Assembly: GCF_028285715.1 (NCBI RefSeq)
Contig: NZ_JANQOO010000005.1
Span: 1-64,000 of the forward strand
Reading direction: 5' to 3'
Source: Ulvibacterium sp.
GTDB lineage: Bacteria; Bacteroidota; Bacteroidia; Flavobacteriales; Flavobacteriaceae
DNA: 64,000 nt
The notes below the pieces were generated by a model. That model ran no database searches. It saw nothing but the letters and a program-made list of their open reading frames with translations, and had not been told where the DNA came from. Numbering within the stretch: the stretch's first letter is position 1; each line of letters starts with the position of its first letter. Positions 18,505 through 27,409 of this stretch are shown here, piece after piece. Made by a program: the position numbers and the translations under genes.

Positions 18505-19626
18505 ATGTCCAAGGGCTTTGAAAAATATGAAAAAGAGCTAAGAGGTGTTCATCTCGTCTTTATTGGGTTTTCTTTACTCATCTCTTATCTTGGAATAAGA
18601 ACTTGGGAGAATAATACACCAATTAGAGAATTAGACGGTTTGAACAGAGATATTCAGTCCTTCAATTCAAATCCACATAAACTGATTTATGATTTGAGAA
18701 GAGATAGATTACCTGATGAATTCAATAATATTAAAGATTCAATAAGCAATGCATTCCAGAAGAGCTTTGATCTTAACTTAAATTGGGGCGGTAAAAATAA
18801 TAAGGAATTTGTGTTTTTTAGAGTTCCACATTATAGTAGAATTACAGACACTTCTAAAGTTGAAAATGCCGTAAAAGCAATTCTTAACACTACCACCGTT
18901 TTTTATCCAACAAGGTTTTTTGGTTGTAAGCCACAGCAAAGTAAAAATAGTTTGATCCCAACAAACGAGAGAATATATTCGGTTGCATCTTTTGATAGTA
19001 TAATTCAAAAAACCGGATCTAGTTACATTACTATGAATGTGGCAAGATTGAGAATGACGAAAGCCAGTAATTTAAACATTATGCCAGGTACTGCGATCAA
19101 TGTAAGATGCAAATGCAACATTAGCTCACTCACTTTTGAAACCATCCAAATAGAAGAATACCTTGAATCTAAAAAATGGTTGAGAAAAAACTGGGAAATG
19201 ATCAAATATCGAACAATTGGATCGTTCAATGAGTTATGGAGGGATGAAGTAAAAGATAAAATTCTTGGGGAAAAATCTAAAATAATTGGGATTGAGATTC
19301 AAAACTCGTCAATTGGCTATGTTTATATCATATTCACACTTATATTTTTCATTTATGTAATATCACACATGCTAAAGGTAATCAAGTTGTCCCCTTCCAA
19401 AACTGACTATGATTTTTTCTGGATTGGTTTTTTTGAAGATAATTGGTCAAAACTCCTAAAGATAATAGTTTGGCTCCTAGTTCCTTTTATCACAAGTTTC
19501 TTGGTGGCAATCGTTCTAATTGATAATTATTTATATCTAATTTTTGTTCTTCCATTTCTTTACCTAGGAATAAAAACCTATTTGATTTCGATGAGAATTG
19601 ATAGATGGGATCCGTATAGAAAATGA
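18505..19626 (+). CDS. Uncharacterised membrane protein (373 aa)
   Basis: One hydrophobic segment near the N-terminus (VHLVFIGFSLLISYLGI, about 14-30), a soluble region of about 230 residues, then about three membrane spans at the C-terminus (VYIIFTLIFFIYVISHML; IVWLLVPFITSFLVAIVLI; YLIFVLPFLYLGI). The large soluble domain between spans suggests a sensor or an envelope-anchored effector. No known motif. Low GC like its neighbours. Confidence 0.5.
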   Translation: MSKGFEKYEKELRGVHLVFIGFSLLISYLGIRTWENNTPIRELDGLNRDIQSFNSNPHKLIYDLRRDRLPDEFNNIKDSISNAFQKSFDLNLNWGGKNNKEFVFFRVPHYSRITDTSKVENAVKAILNTTTVFYPTRFFGCKPQQSKNSLIPTNERIYSVASFDSIIQKTGSSYITMNVARLRMTKASNLNIMPGTAINVRCKCNISSLTFETIQIEEYLESKKWLRKNWEMIKYRTIGSFNELWRDEVKDKILGEKSKIIGIEIQNSSIGYVYIIFTLIFFIYVISHMLKVIKLSPSKTDYDFFWIGFFEDNWSKLLKIIVWLLVPFITSFLVAIVLIDNYLYLIFVLPFLYLGIKTYLISMRIDRWDPYRK

Positions 19627-19714
19627 AACATCAAAGATTTCTTATATTGATTCCATACATTAAGGGTAAATGTCCTAATCTTTATTTCTTTGCTGGGTAT
19701 AATTTAAAAGAAAA

Positions 19715-20311
19715 ATGAGAATAATTGGCAGATTGATAGTCCCCATACTCGCTATAGGAGTAGCTATTTACATTATAACTAATGGCCAACTTACTTATGA
19801 TAATTTGGCGAACGAGCTTTTTGGAGCATTCTTATTTACATTTATATTTTTCCTTGTACAGAATACATTTGCGCCGCATTTAAGGATAAGTGGTAGAATC
19901 GCAAAATATAAGGTGAAGAAAAAGAAGTATGAGTATTATTTCAAATTCGTAAATCTATCGATTTCAAGCATTAGAGATGTTAAAATTCTAGTTTTGGCCC
20001 CGCAGATGATGTCGGTTCCAGATGGAACCATCAAGAAAGTAAAGGATCTGCCAATTGATATCGATTATATTCATTCAGTTAACGGATTTTTCAGCTCATT
20101 TAGAAAGGAACATAGAAACAACACCTGTATAATTAAACTTCCTAGAGAGGTTGAAAATATTTTATCCGACCATACTCAATCTATAGAAATTAGAATTTCC
20201 TGCAGGGACGCGATTGTTGGTAGGGAAAATACATTCATTATGTCATTTTATAACGAGAACGTAATACTTGAAGGAAAATTCAAATTCGGTCTTTCCACGA
20301 AAATAGTTTAA
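19715..20311 (+). CDS. Uncharacterised two-span membrane protein (198 aa)
   Basis: Two N-terminal membrane segments (IGRLIVPILAIGVAIYIIT and LFGAFLFTFIFFLVQNTFA) followed by a beta-rich soluble domain of about 130 residues. No recognised domain. It follows the 373-aa membrane protein on the same strand with an 88-bp gap; together they look like one accessory unit. Confidence 0.5.
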   Translation: MRIIGRLIVPILAIGVAIYIITNGQLTYDNLANELFGAFLFTFIFFLVQNTFAPHLRISGRIAKYKVKKKKYEYYFKFVNLSISSIRDVKILVLAPQMMSVPDGTIKKVKDLPIDIDYIHSVNGFFSSFRKEHRNNTCIIKLPREVENILSDHTQSIEIRISCRDAIVGRENTFIMSFYNENVILEGKFKFGLSTKIV

Positions 20312-20410
20312 ATAAAATATCTCATAGGACTCAACCGGCATTAGATATATACTTGCAGCACTTAGCTTCGATAGCAGGATATTCCGGTAGGTGGAAAAAT
20401 CAGGGCATAA

Positions 20411-20433
20411 AAAAGCCCCTTCTCCAGGGGCTT
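20411..20433 (-). terminator. Terminator after the SDH protease unit
   Basis: AAGCCCCT (20413-20420) pairs with AGGGGCTT (20426-20433); on the - strand it is followed by a T run. It lies 22 bp past the stop of the 57-aa gene. Confidence 0.8.
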
Positions 20434-20454
20434 AAAGCATTTTGTATAATACTT

Positions 20455-20628
20455 TTAAATAGAATCCTCGAATTTTTTCGGTTCCAATAATCGATTATGG
20501 ACAATTACCTGCCCATTTTTCATTTCTTCAATGAAAGAATCCCTTCTAGAAGTAGTTTCATAGAATGGGTTCTCAATAGCCGTCAAATCAAAGATAGCTG
20601 AAGCTGATGTGTATCCGGTGTTAGCCAT
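20455..20628 (-). CDS. Small 57-aa protein encoded with the SDH protease
   Basis: Reading the - strand from the ATG at 20628 gives 57 residues, beginning MANTGYTSASAIFDLTAIENP and ending FEDSI, with stop TAA at 20455-20457. It starts 30 bp after the protease stop and is followed directly by a terminator, so the two form a bicistronic unit. The sequence is acidic-basic mixed with RRDSFIEEMKNGQ in the middle. Function unknown; a partner, inhibitor or substrate of the protease is possible. Confidence 0.55.
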   Translation of the reverse strand: MANTGYTSASAIFDLTAIENPFYETTSRRDSFIEEMKNGQVIVHNRLLEPKKFEDSI

Positions 20629-20658
20629 ATCCCTATTATTAGCAAAGTTAGTAATTTT

Positions 20659-21663
20659 CTAGATATTCTCCTGCCTCCAACCTTCAAACGTGCGTTGGTC
20701 CTGTATTATTGTTTGAATGTTGTTGGGATCCGTCTTTATTTCTGTTTTGGTCAATTTTCCTTCGCTTACAAAGACATCGCATCCAAGTTCTAAACTCTCA
20801 ATCAATGCCCTTCTTAATTGATAACTTGCTTGTTTCTTATCTCCGATAACCACATTTGGATTGAATGCCGTTCTTATCTGAAGCTCATTTTCAATATCAT
20901 CGTAAATGCTTTTTATACATTTATAAAAATCCATATCTGGGGTTTCGATATTCAGCCCAAGGCTTCTTGCCTCGTTCCTGTGCATGGTATAATCATGAGA
21001 TCCGGATTCCGAACATAGGAACTTTATTACGCCATCCTTATTTATTTCCTTGATTTCATGGTACTCCAAAAGTTTCTTTGCGAGCATCTGAATCTGAGAC
21101 TTGGACTTGTAAACTTGTCCAAGTGTCAGTGGATGTATGTGGTCGCTAAGTTCAATCAGGACATCGGAAAGGTATTTTTCATTTCTTATACCAAGTTCTG
21201 TCCTGGCCATTTGAAGGTATGCATCGACAAATTCCACGCTTACCGGAACTTTTGAATTTGGATTATTTGCTCCTGGTACCTCGGGGTTTAATGGACCGTT
21301 GACACTTGGATCAATCGGGCCAAGCGTTGCTTGTTTCGTCATTACTATCCTATTGGCCCCTAGAGAAATCAATGTTCCGGCACTATGGCAGTTAAATGGG
21401 ATTATTACCTCAAAATCCTTGCAGAAGTTTCTAATTAAATTCACCAAAGTCCATGCAGCCAAGGTGTTCCCGCCTCTAGTATAAATATAGAGACTGATTT
21501 TTTCCACATCCCCGATTTTGTCCAAGTGCTCGGTAAAAGGGCTTAAAATATCGGAAGCTATCTGGGTTCCAAGATTCGGCCTATCACTGGTAATGTAGAC
21601 CATTAATTTGGAATTCCTCTTTTCCTCTAATTCCTTATATAAATCTACTCTGTCCTTTAGCAT
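20659..21663 (-). CDS. SDH-family Clp-fold serine protease
   Basis: 334 residues. The Clp/crotonase fold is visible: SLYIYTRGGNTLAAW (substrate-binding glycine loop, about 58-71), then NCHSAGTLISLGANRIVM with the candidate nucleophile Ser at about 94, then TLGPIDPSVNGP. This is the serine dehydrogenase proteinase (PF01972/SppA-like) pattern. No signal peptide or membrane helix, so it is probably cytoplasmic. Such stand-alone Clp-fold proteases are scattered on mobile DNA. Co-encoded with the 57-aa gene; no unfoldase partner is seen. Confidence 0.8.
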   Translation of the reverse strand: MLKDRVDLYKELEEKRNSKLMVYITSDRPNLGTQIASDILSPFTEHLDKIGDVEKISLYIYTRGGNTLAAWTLVNLIRNFCKDFEVIIPFNCHSAGTLISLGANRIVMTKQATLGPIDPSVNGPLNPEVPGANNPNSKVPVSVEFVDAYLQMARTELGIRNEKYLSDVLIELSDHIHPLTLGQVYKSKSQIQMLAKKLLEYHEIKEINKDGVIKFLCSESGSHDYTMHRNEARSLGLNIETPDMDFYKCIKSIYDDIENELQIRTAFNPNVVIGDKKQASYQLRRALIESLELGCDVFVSEGKLTKTEIKTDPNNIQTIIQDQRTFEGWRQENI

Positions 21664-21945
21664 CCGGTTTGGTGTTTGGAATTCCTAATATACAGAATTT
21701 TAGGATTTTCATCTATATCGAATATCTCCAAAAACCTATGGTTTTCATAGCTAAAATACCAACAAAACCCACCGAAAAAATGAGGCTCCTCTTTGTCGGA
21801 TACAGTTAATCCAAAATCAAGTTGGTTTAGTCGATTACACTTTTAAGATTCACGATTTTACGTAACTTATATAGGCAATAAAGACTCCTCTTTTTTTGAT
21901 AGCGGCCCCCTTTCAATGAGGAATATAAAACTTAAACGCTGCATC

Positions 21946-22989
21946 ATGTCATTAAAAGTAACCACCTGGAACATCAAGAACAGTAATAGATTGATCGATA
22001 ACAACCCTACCGCCCATGAACTCGACCGGAGAAGGAGGGTGGAGGAGACCATTAGCGATATAGAGCCGGATATCCTCGCGATCGTGGAAGGCCCCAAAGG
22101 GGAACAGGGCATTGTGGATTTCTGTAGTACAGTCCTGAACGACCAATGGGTACCGGTTATGCTCAAAGGCCCCAACGACAATATTGGCGACAGGGACGAC
22201 GATTACGATATAAAGGGTACACAATGGATGTGGTTCGTGGTAAAACCGATGATCCTTTCCAAATGCAGGCTACAGGAGGCCCAGGTATGGTATGATTTCG
22301 TGGGCAAGAAAAACTGGAACGTCAACTATTGGGGGCAGATAAAGCCAACTGATCACAGCCATTACAGGTTGCCCCAGGTAATAATCTACGAATTGGACAA
22401 CGGCGAGGAGATAGAGTTCATTGGGATACACCTGAAATCCAAGATAAACAACTCAACCATTACCAGGGACCAGGACGGGAACCTAACGGGAACTTTTCTT
22501 GAGACGGCATTGAAAGCACGTGTGAAGCTCGCTACGGAGGCCCGGAACATTAGACAGTACATCAACGCCAAGTTCGACCAGCTGACCAATCCGGGAATAA
22601 TGGTGTTAGGAGACGGAAACGATGGTCCTGGACAGCGTTATTTTGAATACCAATATCTTTTCTTCGATCTGATACAGAACCTCCAGGGGGAGGTACTGGA
22701 GGCCGAAAGATACATGAACCATGCCCTGTTCGATTTCAAGAAAGATCTGCGGTGGACCGCGAAGTTCCGCGACAAGATCCTGAACATCCCGGCAAGCCAG
22801 AACCCCTTGCTATTGGACCATATCTTCATTAGCCAGCCCCTTGTAAACGGGAGCCTTTCCCTACAGGTCAACGGTGGCAATGGCGAAGTGGAGCATCAGG
22901 CGTTCCAAAGGGCAAACGCCGGTTCCATTATCAAGACAAGGACAAGTGACCATATACCGGTTTCCTGTTTTTTAGATGACAATCCATGA
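21946..22989 (+). CDS. Endonuclease/exonuclease/phosphatase-fold hydrolase
   Basis: From the ATG at 21946 (MSLKVTTWNIKNS) there are 347 residues. EEP-fold landmarks are in order: TTWNIKNSNR (metal-site Asn), DILAIVEGPKG (metal-site Glu), EFIGIHLKSK (His), MVLGDGNDGPG (Asp-x-Asn), LLLDHIFIS (Asp-His) and TSDHIPV (final Asp-His). The catalytic set therefore looks complete. The family includes DNases and phosphodiesterases; the substrate cannot be told. Codon use is clearly more GC-rich than in adjacent island genes, suggesting separate acquisition. Confidence 0.8.
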   Translation: MSLKVTTWNIKNSNRLIDNNPTAHELDRRRRVEETISDIEPDILAIVEGPKGEQGIVDFCSTVLNDQWVPVMLKGPNDNIGDRDDDYDIKGTQWMWFVVKPMILSKCRLQEAQVWYDFVGKKNWNVNYWGQIKPTDHSHYRLPQVIIYELDNGEEIEFIGIHLKSKINNSTITRDQDGNLTGTFLETALKARVKLATEARNIRQYINAKFDQLTNPGIMVLGDGNDGPGQRYFEYQYLFFDLIQNLQGEVLEAERYMNHALFDFKKDLRWTAKFRDKILNIPASQNPLLLDHIFISQPLVNGSLSLQVNGGNGEVEHQAFQRANAGSIIKTRTSDHIPVSCFLDDNP

Positions 22990-23318
22990 TAAATATTAAT
23001 CGGCCCAAATCAATTGACATAGTATTTAGGATTAATTTATCTCAAGGTACGTTGAGCATTATGACTTTAGTGGTCAAAGGGGCTTTACTTTCATAAGACA
23101 TAATAAAAAGGGATGCTGGAAGAAATAGCAAAGGTTTTGGATGTAGGTGTCTTACGTCTTTTCGTTTCCAAATAGCCTTACGGTTTTGTGGAACATGACG
23201 GAGAACCTCACCGTATCATCTCAGTGAATGACCTAAGATTATTGTCTGAACGAACTGAATTATACTAACCCTCTTGTATTTCTTTTTCAGTATTCCAAAT
23301 ATAAACTCTGTTGATAAA
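22990..23318. other. Gene-free stretch of about 330 bp
   Basis: No gene is supported. A 20-codon + strand frame near 23114 (MLEEIAKVLDVGV) resembles the middle of an XRE-type helix-turn-helix and is followed by weakly similar sequence, so a decayed regulator is possible but unproved. Confidence 0.3.
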
Positions 23319-23813
23319 TTATTTGAGTTTGAACAAGATGGATTTGACCAATGGGTTTTTAATTCCATAAACCACTTGCGGCTTGTCATCGACATAAATA
23401 CATGGGTCGGTAAAATCGTTTAGAAATTCAATTTTTTTGGTATCTGCACAACCTTCAATAACCTTAACAGAATCCAAAACTTTGGAATCATTAAAAAAGA
23501 ACTTCTTTTTTATCGCTGCAAGCCTATCACCAGCAGCAGTTAGCAAAATAACCTCATTGAAGGTTGCCTTTGTAGAGTGGTTTAAGAATTCATATCCCCA
23601 TGCAGTAAATTCAGCGTTACTCATTACCTCATCTTTGTACAAACTGTAAATACCATCGTCAAACCAAAAGGAACGTTTGTCCAGGTCACAATCCTTAATA
23701 CTCTGTGTAGTATGTATTAGACAATCATCAATATCAGTAATCAAGGTTTGGCCATGGTACTCAATATCAATACTATGAAGATATGTAACGGTCATATTCA
23801 TCAAAAAATTCAT
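23319..23813 (-). CDS. HAD-superfamily phosphatase-like protein
   Basis: 164 residues. HAD motif I is TDIDDCLIHT (Asp at about 27 and 29), motif II is LLTAAG, a Lys pair follows (IKKKFFF), and the acidic motif IV is IYVDDKP. This fits a small HAD phosphohydrolase. The start overlaps the TerS-like stop (ATGA), indicating translational coupling. Its role in the element is unknown. Confidence 0.75.
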   Translation of the reverse strand: MNFLMNMTVTYLHSIDIEYHGQTLITDIDDCLIHTTQSIKDCDLDKRSFWFDDGIYSLYKDEVMSNAEFTAWGYEFLNHSTKATFNEVILLTAAGDRLAAIKKKFFFNDSKVLDSVKVIEGCADTKKIEFLNDFTDPCIYVDDKPQVVYGIKNPLVKSILFKLK

Positions 23814-24451
23814 TTTCTTTCACCGCGGCTGAGCACCTCGCAATAAGACTCAATCGCTGATTTGATTTCTTTTGCTGCTCTATCCTTGGAATAATCTATA
23901 GACACTTGCAACTGATCTTTCATCTGTTTTGTCATCTCAGCTTGATGTGAACTATCACCCCCCAGGATATCACAATAAATGGAAGCCACATTTTCCGCTT
24001 CGGTTTCAAAACTTCTAAAAACGGTCTGAATATTCACCGTAAAAATCCTTTCCACTAAATCCACTGGAAGAAGTTTTCCTTGTATTTTTCTTAATTGGAA
24101 TTCCCTAAATTCGGTGTCCTTTTTTATTTTTAAGAGCTCAGCTTCCTTTTTTTGAATTCCCAACTTTTCATGTTTACTTGGTTTCGGTTTTATAGGTGTT
24201 TCGATAGATGGGTTATCAGAGATTGTTGGTAATATATCCATTTTCTGTTTTGAGGATTTGGAATCTTTTGGAATCAAGCCCAGATTTAACCCTTTACCCG
24301 CTGTTTGCTCCATTATATATTCGTGATTGGCTGGGAATTCTGTATCAATCACTTTTCCAGACCTGAATAACTTTTTTCTTTGGATATGCTTTCTTAGGGT
24401 ATCTGGTTTGATACCCATTGCACTTGCTAAATCATTCGGTTTAAGAAACAT
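23810..24451 (-). CDS. Putative terminase small subunit-like DNA-binding protein
   Basis: 213 residues. N-terminal helix-turn-helix (PNDLASAMGIKPDTLRKHIQRK, about 5-26), a Pro/Lys-rich linker, then a charged helix (KKEAELLKIKKDTEFREFQLRKIQGKLLPVDLV, about 101-133) leading into a helical domain. This order (HTH, charged helix with a [K/E]L[L/V]P..LVE turn, oligomerising domain) is that of Nu1-type terminase small subunits. Without the large subunit nearby it could serve a satellite in redirecting packaging, or be a relic, or an unrelated regulator. Confidence 0.45.
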   Translation of the reverse strand: MFLKPNDLASAMGIKPDTLRKHIQRKKLFRSGKVIDTEFPANHEYIMEQTAGKGLNLGLIPKDSKSSKQKMDILPTISDNPSIETPIKPKPSKHEKLGIQKKEAELLKIKKDTEFREFQLRKIQGKLLPVDLVERIFTVNIQTVFRSFETEAENVASIYCDILGGDSSHQAEMTKQMKDQLQVSIDYSKDRAAKEIKSAIESYCEVLSRGERK

Positions 24452-24517
24452 ATTATTATGTTATTTAGTTAAAACTTAATTATTGTCACATTTGTTGAAA
24501 AAAAACCTAGAAAATGG

Positions 24518-24538
24518 GACACTTTTCGTGACACTTTT
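24518..24538. promoter_or_regulatory. Direct GACACTTTT repeats upstream of the TerS-like gene
   Basis: GACACTTTT at 24518-24526 recurs at 24530-24538, 12 bp apart, with related TGTCA motifs either side (24484 and 24547). They lie 67-90 bp upstream of the TerS-like start at 24451. One-turn spacing suits a regulator binding one face of the helix. Confidence 0.35.
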
Positions 24539-24631
24539 TGAAATCCGTGTCAAGTGCAAAAAGAACGGCGTGCGCAACGTATTGCGGGGCTCTAAATTTC
24601 AGTTTACAGTACCTTATTCGTTGTACCATTG

Positions 24632-24925
24632 TTATATCTCAATCTCCTGAATTAATTGATTACGAGTGGTACCTAACTCCCTGCAAACACAATCTATTAA
24701 ATCATTTAATTTGTTTTTCTCAATGTAGGTCTTTCTATACCCTCTTTTATAAAACTTATAGAGGATATATTTTATACACTCATAGTTGAATAATTCTCCA
24801 TAATCATCAAGTATTAGATTACTTAGATTATTGATATTATTTACTAGAATTCTCCCATCTGCCAATCTAGTTGTATCACTCTCAATGATGGCCCTTTTTA
24901 ATCTTAGTTTAATAATAGTTTCCAT
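24632..24925 (-). CDS. Uncharacterised 97-aa protein coupled to the Rep-like gene
   Basis: Mostly helical and charged, no signal or membrane span. The start codon directly abuts the stop of the Rep-like gene, so translation is coupled. No family recognised. Its last residues (CRELGTTRNQLIQEIEI) could be a small oligomerisation or DNA-contact helix, which is only a guess. Confidence 0.5.
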   Translation of the reverse strand: METIIKLRLKRAIIESDTTRLADGRILVNNINNLSNLILDDYGELFNYECIKYILYKFYKRGYRKTYIEKNKLNDLIDCVCRELGTTRNQLIQEIEI

Positions 24926-26248
24926 TTACATGTGTCCTGAATTTCGAATAGTATTAAAATTCTTCTTGGCGGCAATTTGATTTTTGTACTGCTTAAGTAA
25001 ACCTCCCTGCCCTTTTCTTTTAGCGTTGTAATAACGATTGCGAACCTGTTTGGCCATATGGGATATGAGGTCTTTTTCATATTTTGGGTGTTTATTTTTA
25101 TTGGCAGGCAATAAATCTAATCTCAATTGCTGAAATATCTCTGGTTGTTTCTTTTGGAGAAATCTCAAAGTAGTAGTTCGAATATAGATTGCTCCCGCCC
25201 CTTCATGCTCGAGATATATATCTGTTACTTTACATTTCGAGAATGAATTACCCAAAGGGGTTGAAATTCCAATTATATTATTACTCGAATTTAACCCCTT
25301 TTCGTTTTTAGACAAAGCTGTCGAATTTAACCCCTTTTCGAATTCTACATTGCAAAGAAAATCCATCTTTTGGGTCACCCTTTTTTGTAATCCATAATGG
25401 ATGTTTCTGCCCGTAATGTTTAGCAGATTAAAATAGCGTTGTTTCTTTTTATAAAATTCATTTGTTGATTTTTGAAGAGAAGTGTACCACGTATGAGTAT
25501 TTAAATACTCTTTTAGTTTTCTTGTTTCTCTCAGGCTTAGGTTTTCAAAACCTGTTTTCTGATCGAGAATCAAGAGTTCGCGCGATAATTGAATTAATTC
25601 TTGTTTCATTAATAGATATGGTTTAGAATCGAGCAAATGACCAAGATGTGCTAGTCCTATACGTTCCATATACTTTGATTGTTTTGATTTTATTTCTATC
25701 CGGATCGTGTCGCGTTCACAATATTCTGGGAATTGAGAATGCTTGCAATACAATTTGATTATTTTATAGGTATTAGCAGCGCCGTTTTTCTTTACCACGT
25801 ATGATTTTTTGGAATAGGCAAGTTCGGTGTCATACCTAAACGGTGTCTTTTTCCAATATTCAGCAAAAACCACTAATTCTTTACCGTAATTGGACAAAAC
25901 AAAATTCAATCCATACTCAATGTTAATTATTTGCCACTTTTCCAACGATTTAATTCTAAATAAATCTCCAATTTCCCTGATAGTGCTTATACAATCTAAT
26001 GCCCTAAAATCGTCCGCGTTATGCACATTGTTGTTTCTATAATAATGTGGTGACAACAATATTTCCATTTTATGTTCAAACTTGCAGAATAGTATGCCTT
26101 TGTAAATTTTTTTTTCTCTTGTTCGTATACTTTCCCAATCCATATGATTTAAAGTCTGTATGTGACTGTAAAATATCAATCTTGAATCCTCCCAAATTCG
26201 ACCAACCTCATCCAGGTCCCTTACCACTAGTTTGAGAAAATCTATCAC
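24926..26248 (-). CDS. Putative replication initiation (Rep-like) protein
   Basis: 440 residues starting MIDFLKLVVRDL. Conserved-looking features are an N-terminal beta domain, the RIEIKSKQSKYMERIG strand with a Glu/Lys pattern, and a long basic C-terminal region (KQVRNRYYNAKRKGQGG). The overall pattern resembles phage/plasmid replication proteins of the G2P/X type often found on flavobacterial elements; no HUH motif can be pinned with certainty. Position between the HTH gene and the TerS-like gene fits a replication function. Alternative: an unclassified DNA-binding protein. Confidence 0.45.
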   Translation of the reverse strand: MIDFLKLVVRDLDEVGRIWEDSRLIFYSHIQTLNHMDWESIRTREKKIYKGILFCKFEHKMEILLSPHYYRNNNVHNADDFRALDCISTIREIGDLFRIKSLEKWQIINIEYGLNFVLSNYGKELVVFAEYWKKTPFRYDTELAYSKKSYVVKKNGAANTYKIIKLYCKHSQFPEYCERDTIRIEIKSKQSKYMERIGLAHLGHLLDSKPYLLMKQELIQLSRELLILDQKTGFENLSLRETRKLKEYLNTHTWYTSLQKSTNEFYKKKQRYFNLLNITGRNIHYGLQKRVTQKMDFLCNVEFEKGLNSTALSKNEKGLNSSNNIIGISTPLGNSFSKCKVTDIYLEHEGAGAIYIRTTTLRFLQKKQPEIFQQLRLDLLPANKNKHPKYEKDLISHMAKQVRNRYYNAKRKGQGGLLKQYKNQIAAKKNFNTIRNSGHM

Positions 26249-26322
26249 CAGTTTTTACTATCTTTGGGGAATAAACTACTTGGCCACCGGCCAGTATGTT
26301 AAAACGTTTGAACATCGTTTAC

Positions 26323-26349
26323 AAAAGGCACCAAGAAGGTGCCTTTTTT
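26323..26349. terminator. Bidirectional hairpin terminator
   Basis: AAAAGGCACC (26323-26332) pairs with GGTGCCTTTT (26338-26347) with T runs on both strands. It sits between the 207-aa gene and the Rep-like gene, separating the regulatory and replication units. Confidence 0.8.
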
Positions 26350-26413
26350 AATTTTTGATGGAAGCGAAACAAATGGAGCAATTTAATTTTTCGAAGCCTC
26401 TTATAATCTAAGA

Positions 26414-27037
26414 TTATCTTATTCTGCTAATTTTCGCATAATTTAATTGTGCTCCAGGATTGCCCTCTGACGTTGTTCCACGCATACACAGGTCATCCAG
26501 AGATTTTATAAAATCATCTCTTCTTAATTTGGATATAAAGCCATTATCTACACCGTCGTTGTATGTTTCTATGAATGTTCGCGCAATTTTCAAGGCTTCA
26601 TTTCCTTTGTCGCTAGAGGTATAATAATATCCTAACTTTTCAATTTGCTCTATTGCTTCTTTCTTTAATCTAAAACCATTTGCAGTGATTTTGTAGGAGT
26701 CTAAATCATAAACATTTAGCTTGAAATTATCCGCAAAGATTTTCTTTACCTCTTTGCCTTCATCTCCGTATAATTTCAATATTGTGTCAGTATCCGCATT
26801 TGGCAGACCCATTTGTTCTTTAAGCAGTAAACAAACACCTTCAAACTTTTCCTTTAAAACCTTGATTTTCTCATCTGCATTCAGTTTTCTTTTCAAAAAT
26901 GATTCGCATACCCTTACTATGGATTGCAACACAACCTCCTTTTCTCTAGCGACTCTTAACTTTTCATGAATAGTTCCCTTGTCGATATGGATAAGAACTG
27001 GTTCAAAGCTACTCTTAACAAATTTTTGAATTCCCAT
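26414..27037 (-). CDS. Uncharacterised island protein (207 aa)
   Basis: Starts at the ATG at 27037 (MGIQKFVKSSFEPVLIHIDKG); a longer frame to 27139 would overlap the HTH gene and its first 34 residues look non-coding. Soluble and helical, with the segment KTLIFS-side helix VLQSIVRVCESFLKRKLNADEKIKVLK read on this strand. I recognise no domain. It lies 31 bp after the HTH gene, in one unit with it, and such a protein often follows the excisionase-like gene in flavobacterial elements as I recall them. Confidence 0.5.
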   Translation of the reverse strand: MGIQKFVKSSFEPVLIHIDKGTIHEKLRVAREKEVVLQSIVRVCESFLKRKLNADEKIKVLKEKFEGVCLLLKEQMGLPNADTDTILKLYGDEGKEVKKIFADNFKLNVYDLDSYKITANGFRLKKEAIEQIEKLGYYYTSSDKGNEALKIARTFIETYNDGVDNGFISKLRRDDFIKSLDDLCMRGTTSEGNPGAQLNYAKISRIR

Positions 27038-27068
27038 AGATCTATATTTAAAAAATGAATGTTTAGTA

Positions 27069-27359
27069 TTACTTGTCCAAAGCAATAATTGCGTCTTCAA
27101 CCTCGCGTCTTTTGTAGAGAACTCGACCGCCAATACCATATTTTTTGAGAATACCCCTGACAGTCAAATTATGCACGGTGCTTAAATCGCAGAAGAGCAT
27201 TTCCTCTGCAACATAATTTCTGGTTACATACTGGGTAGGCTCCTTAGGTTGGAAATTTTTTTTAATAATTTCCAGTTTTTCTTCCAGTCTTTTGTCAACC
27301 TCTTCTAAAAGTTCTTCAGGTGTTGTGTTTATGAATTGAATTGTACCAGACATTTGCAA
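27069..27359 (-). CDS. Excisionase-like helix-turn-helix protein
   Basis: 96 residues (an alternative start at 27353 gives 94). The N-terminal half is a charged helix (EELLEEVDKRLEEKLEIIKK), and the C-terminal half is a MerR/excisionase-type winged helix: YVAEEMLFCDLSTVHNLTVRGILKKYGIGGRVLYKRREVEDAI. Proteins of this form direct excision or repress element genes in Bacteroidota islands. The operator-like block at 27410-27437 is 50 bp upstream, so autoregulation is likely. Confidence 0.7.
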   Translation of the reverse strand: MQMSGTIQFINTTPEELLEEVDKRLEEKLEIIKKNFQPKEPTQYVTRNYVAEEMLFCDLSTVHNLTVRGILKKYGIGGRVLYKRREVEDAIIALDK

Positions 27360-27409
27360 GGTGTTTTGATTACCCTACAAATTTGGCACTCATTTGAAGT
27401 GAACCATCT

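Noticed and set aside
24538-24789. Open + strand frame opposite the 97-aa gene
   Set aside because: Shadow of the coupled 97-aa/Rep-like genes; protein-like composition is better on the - strand.
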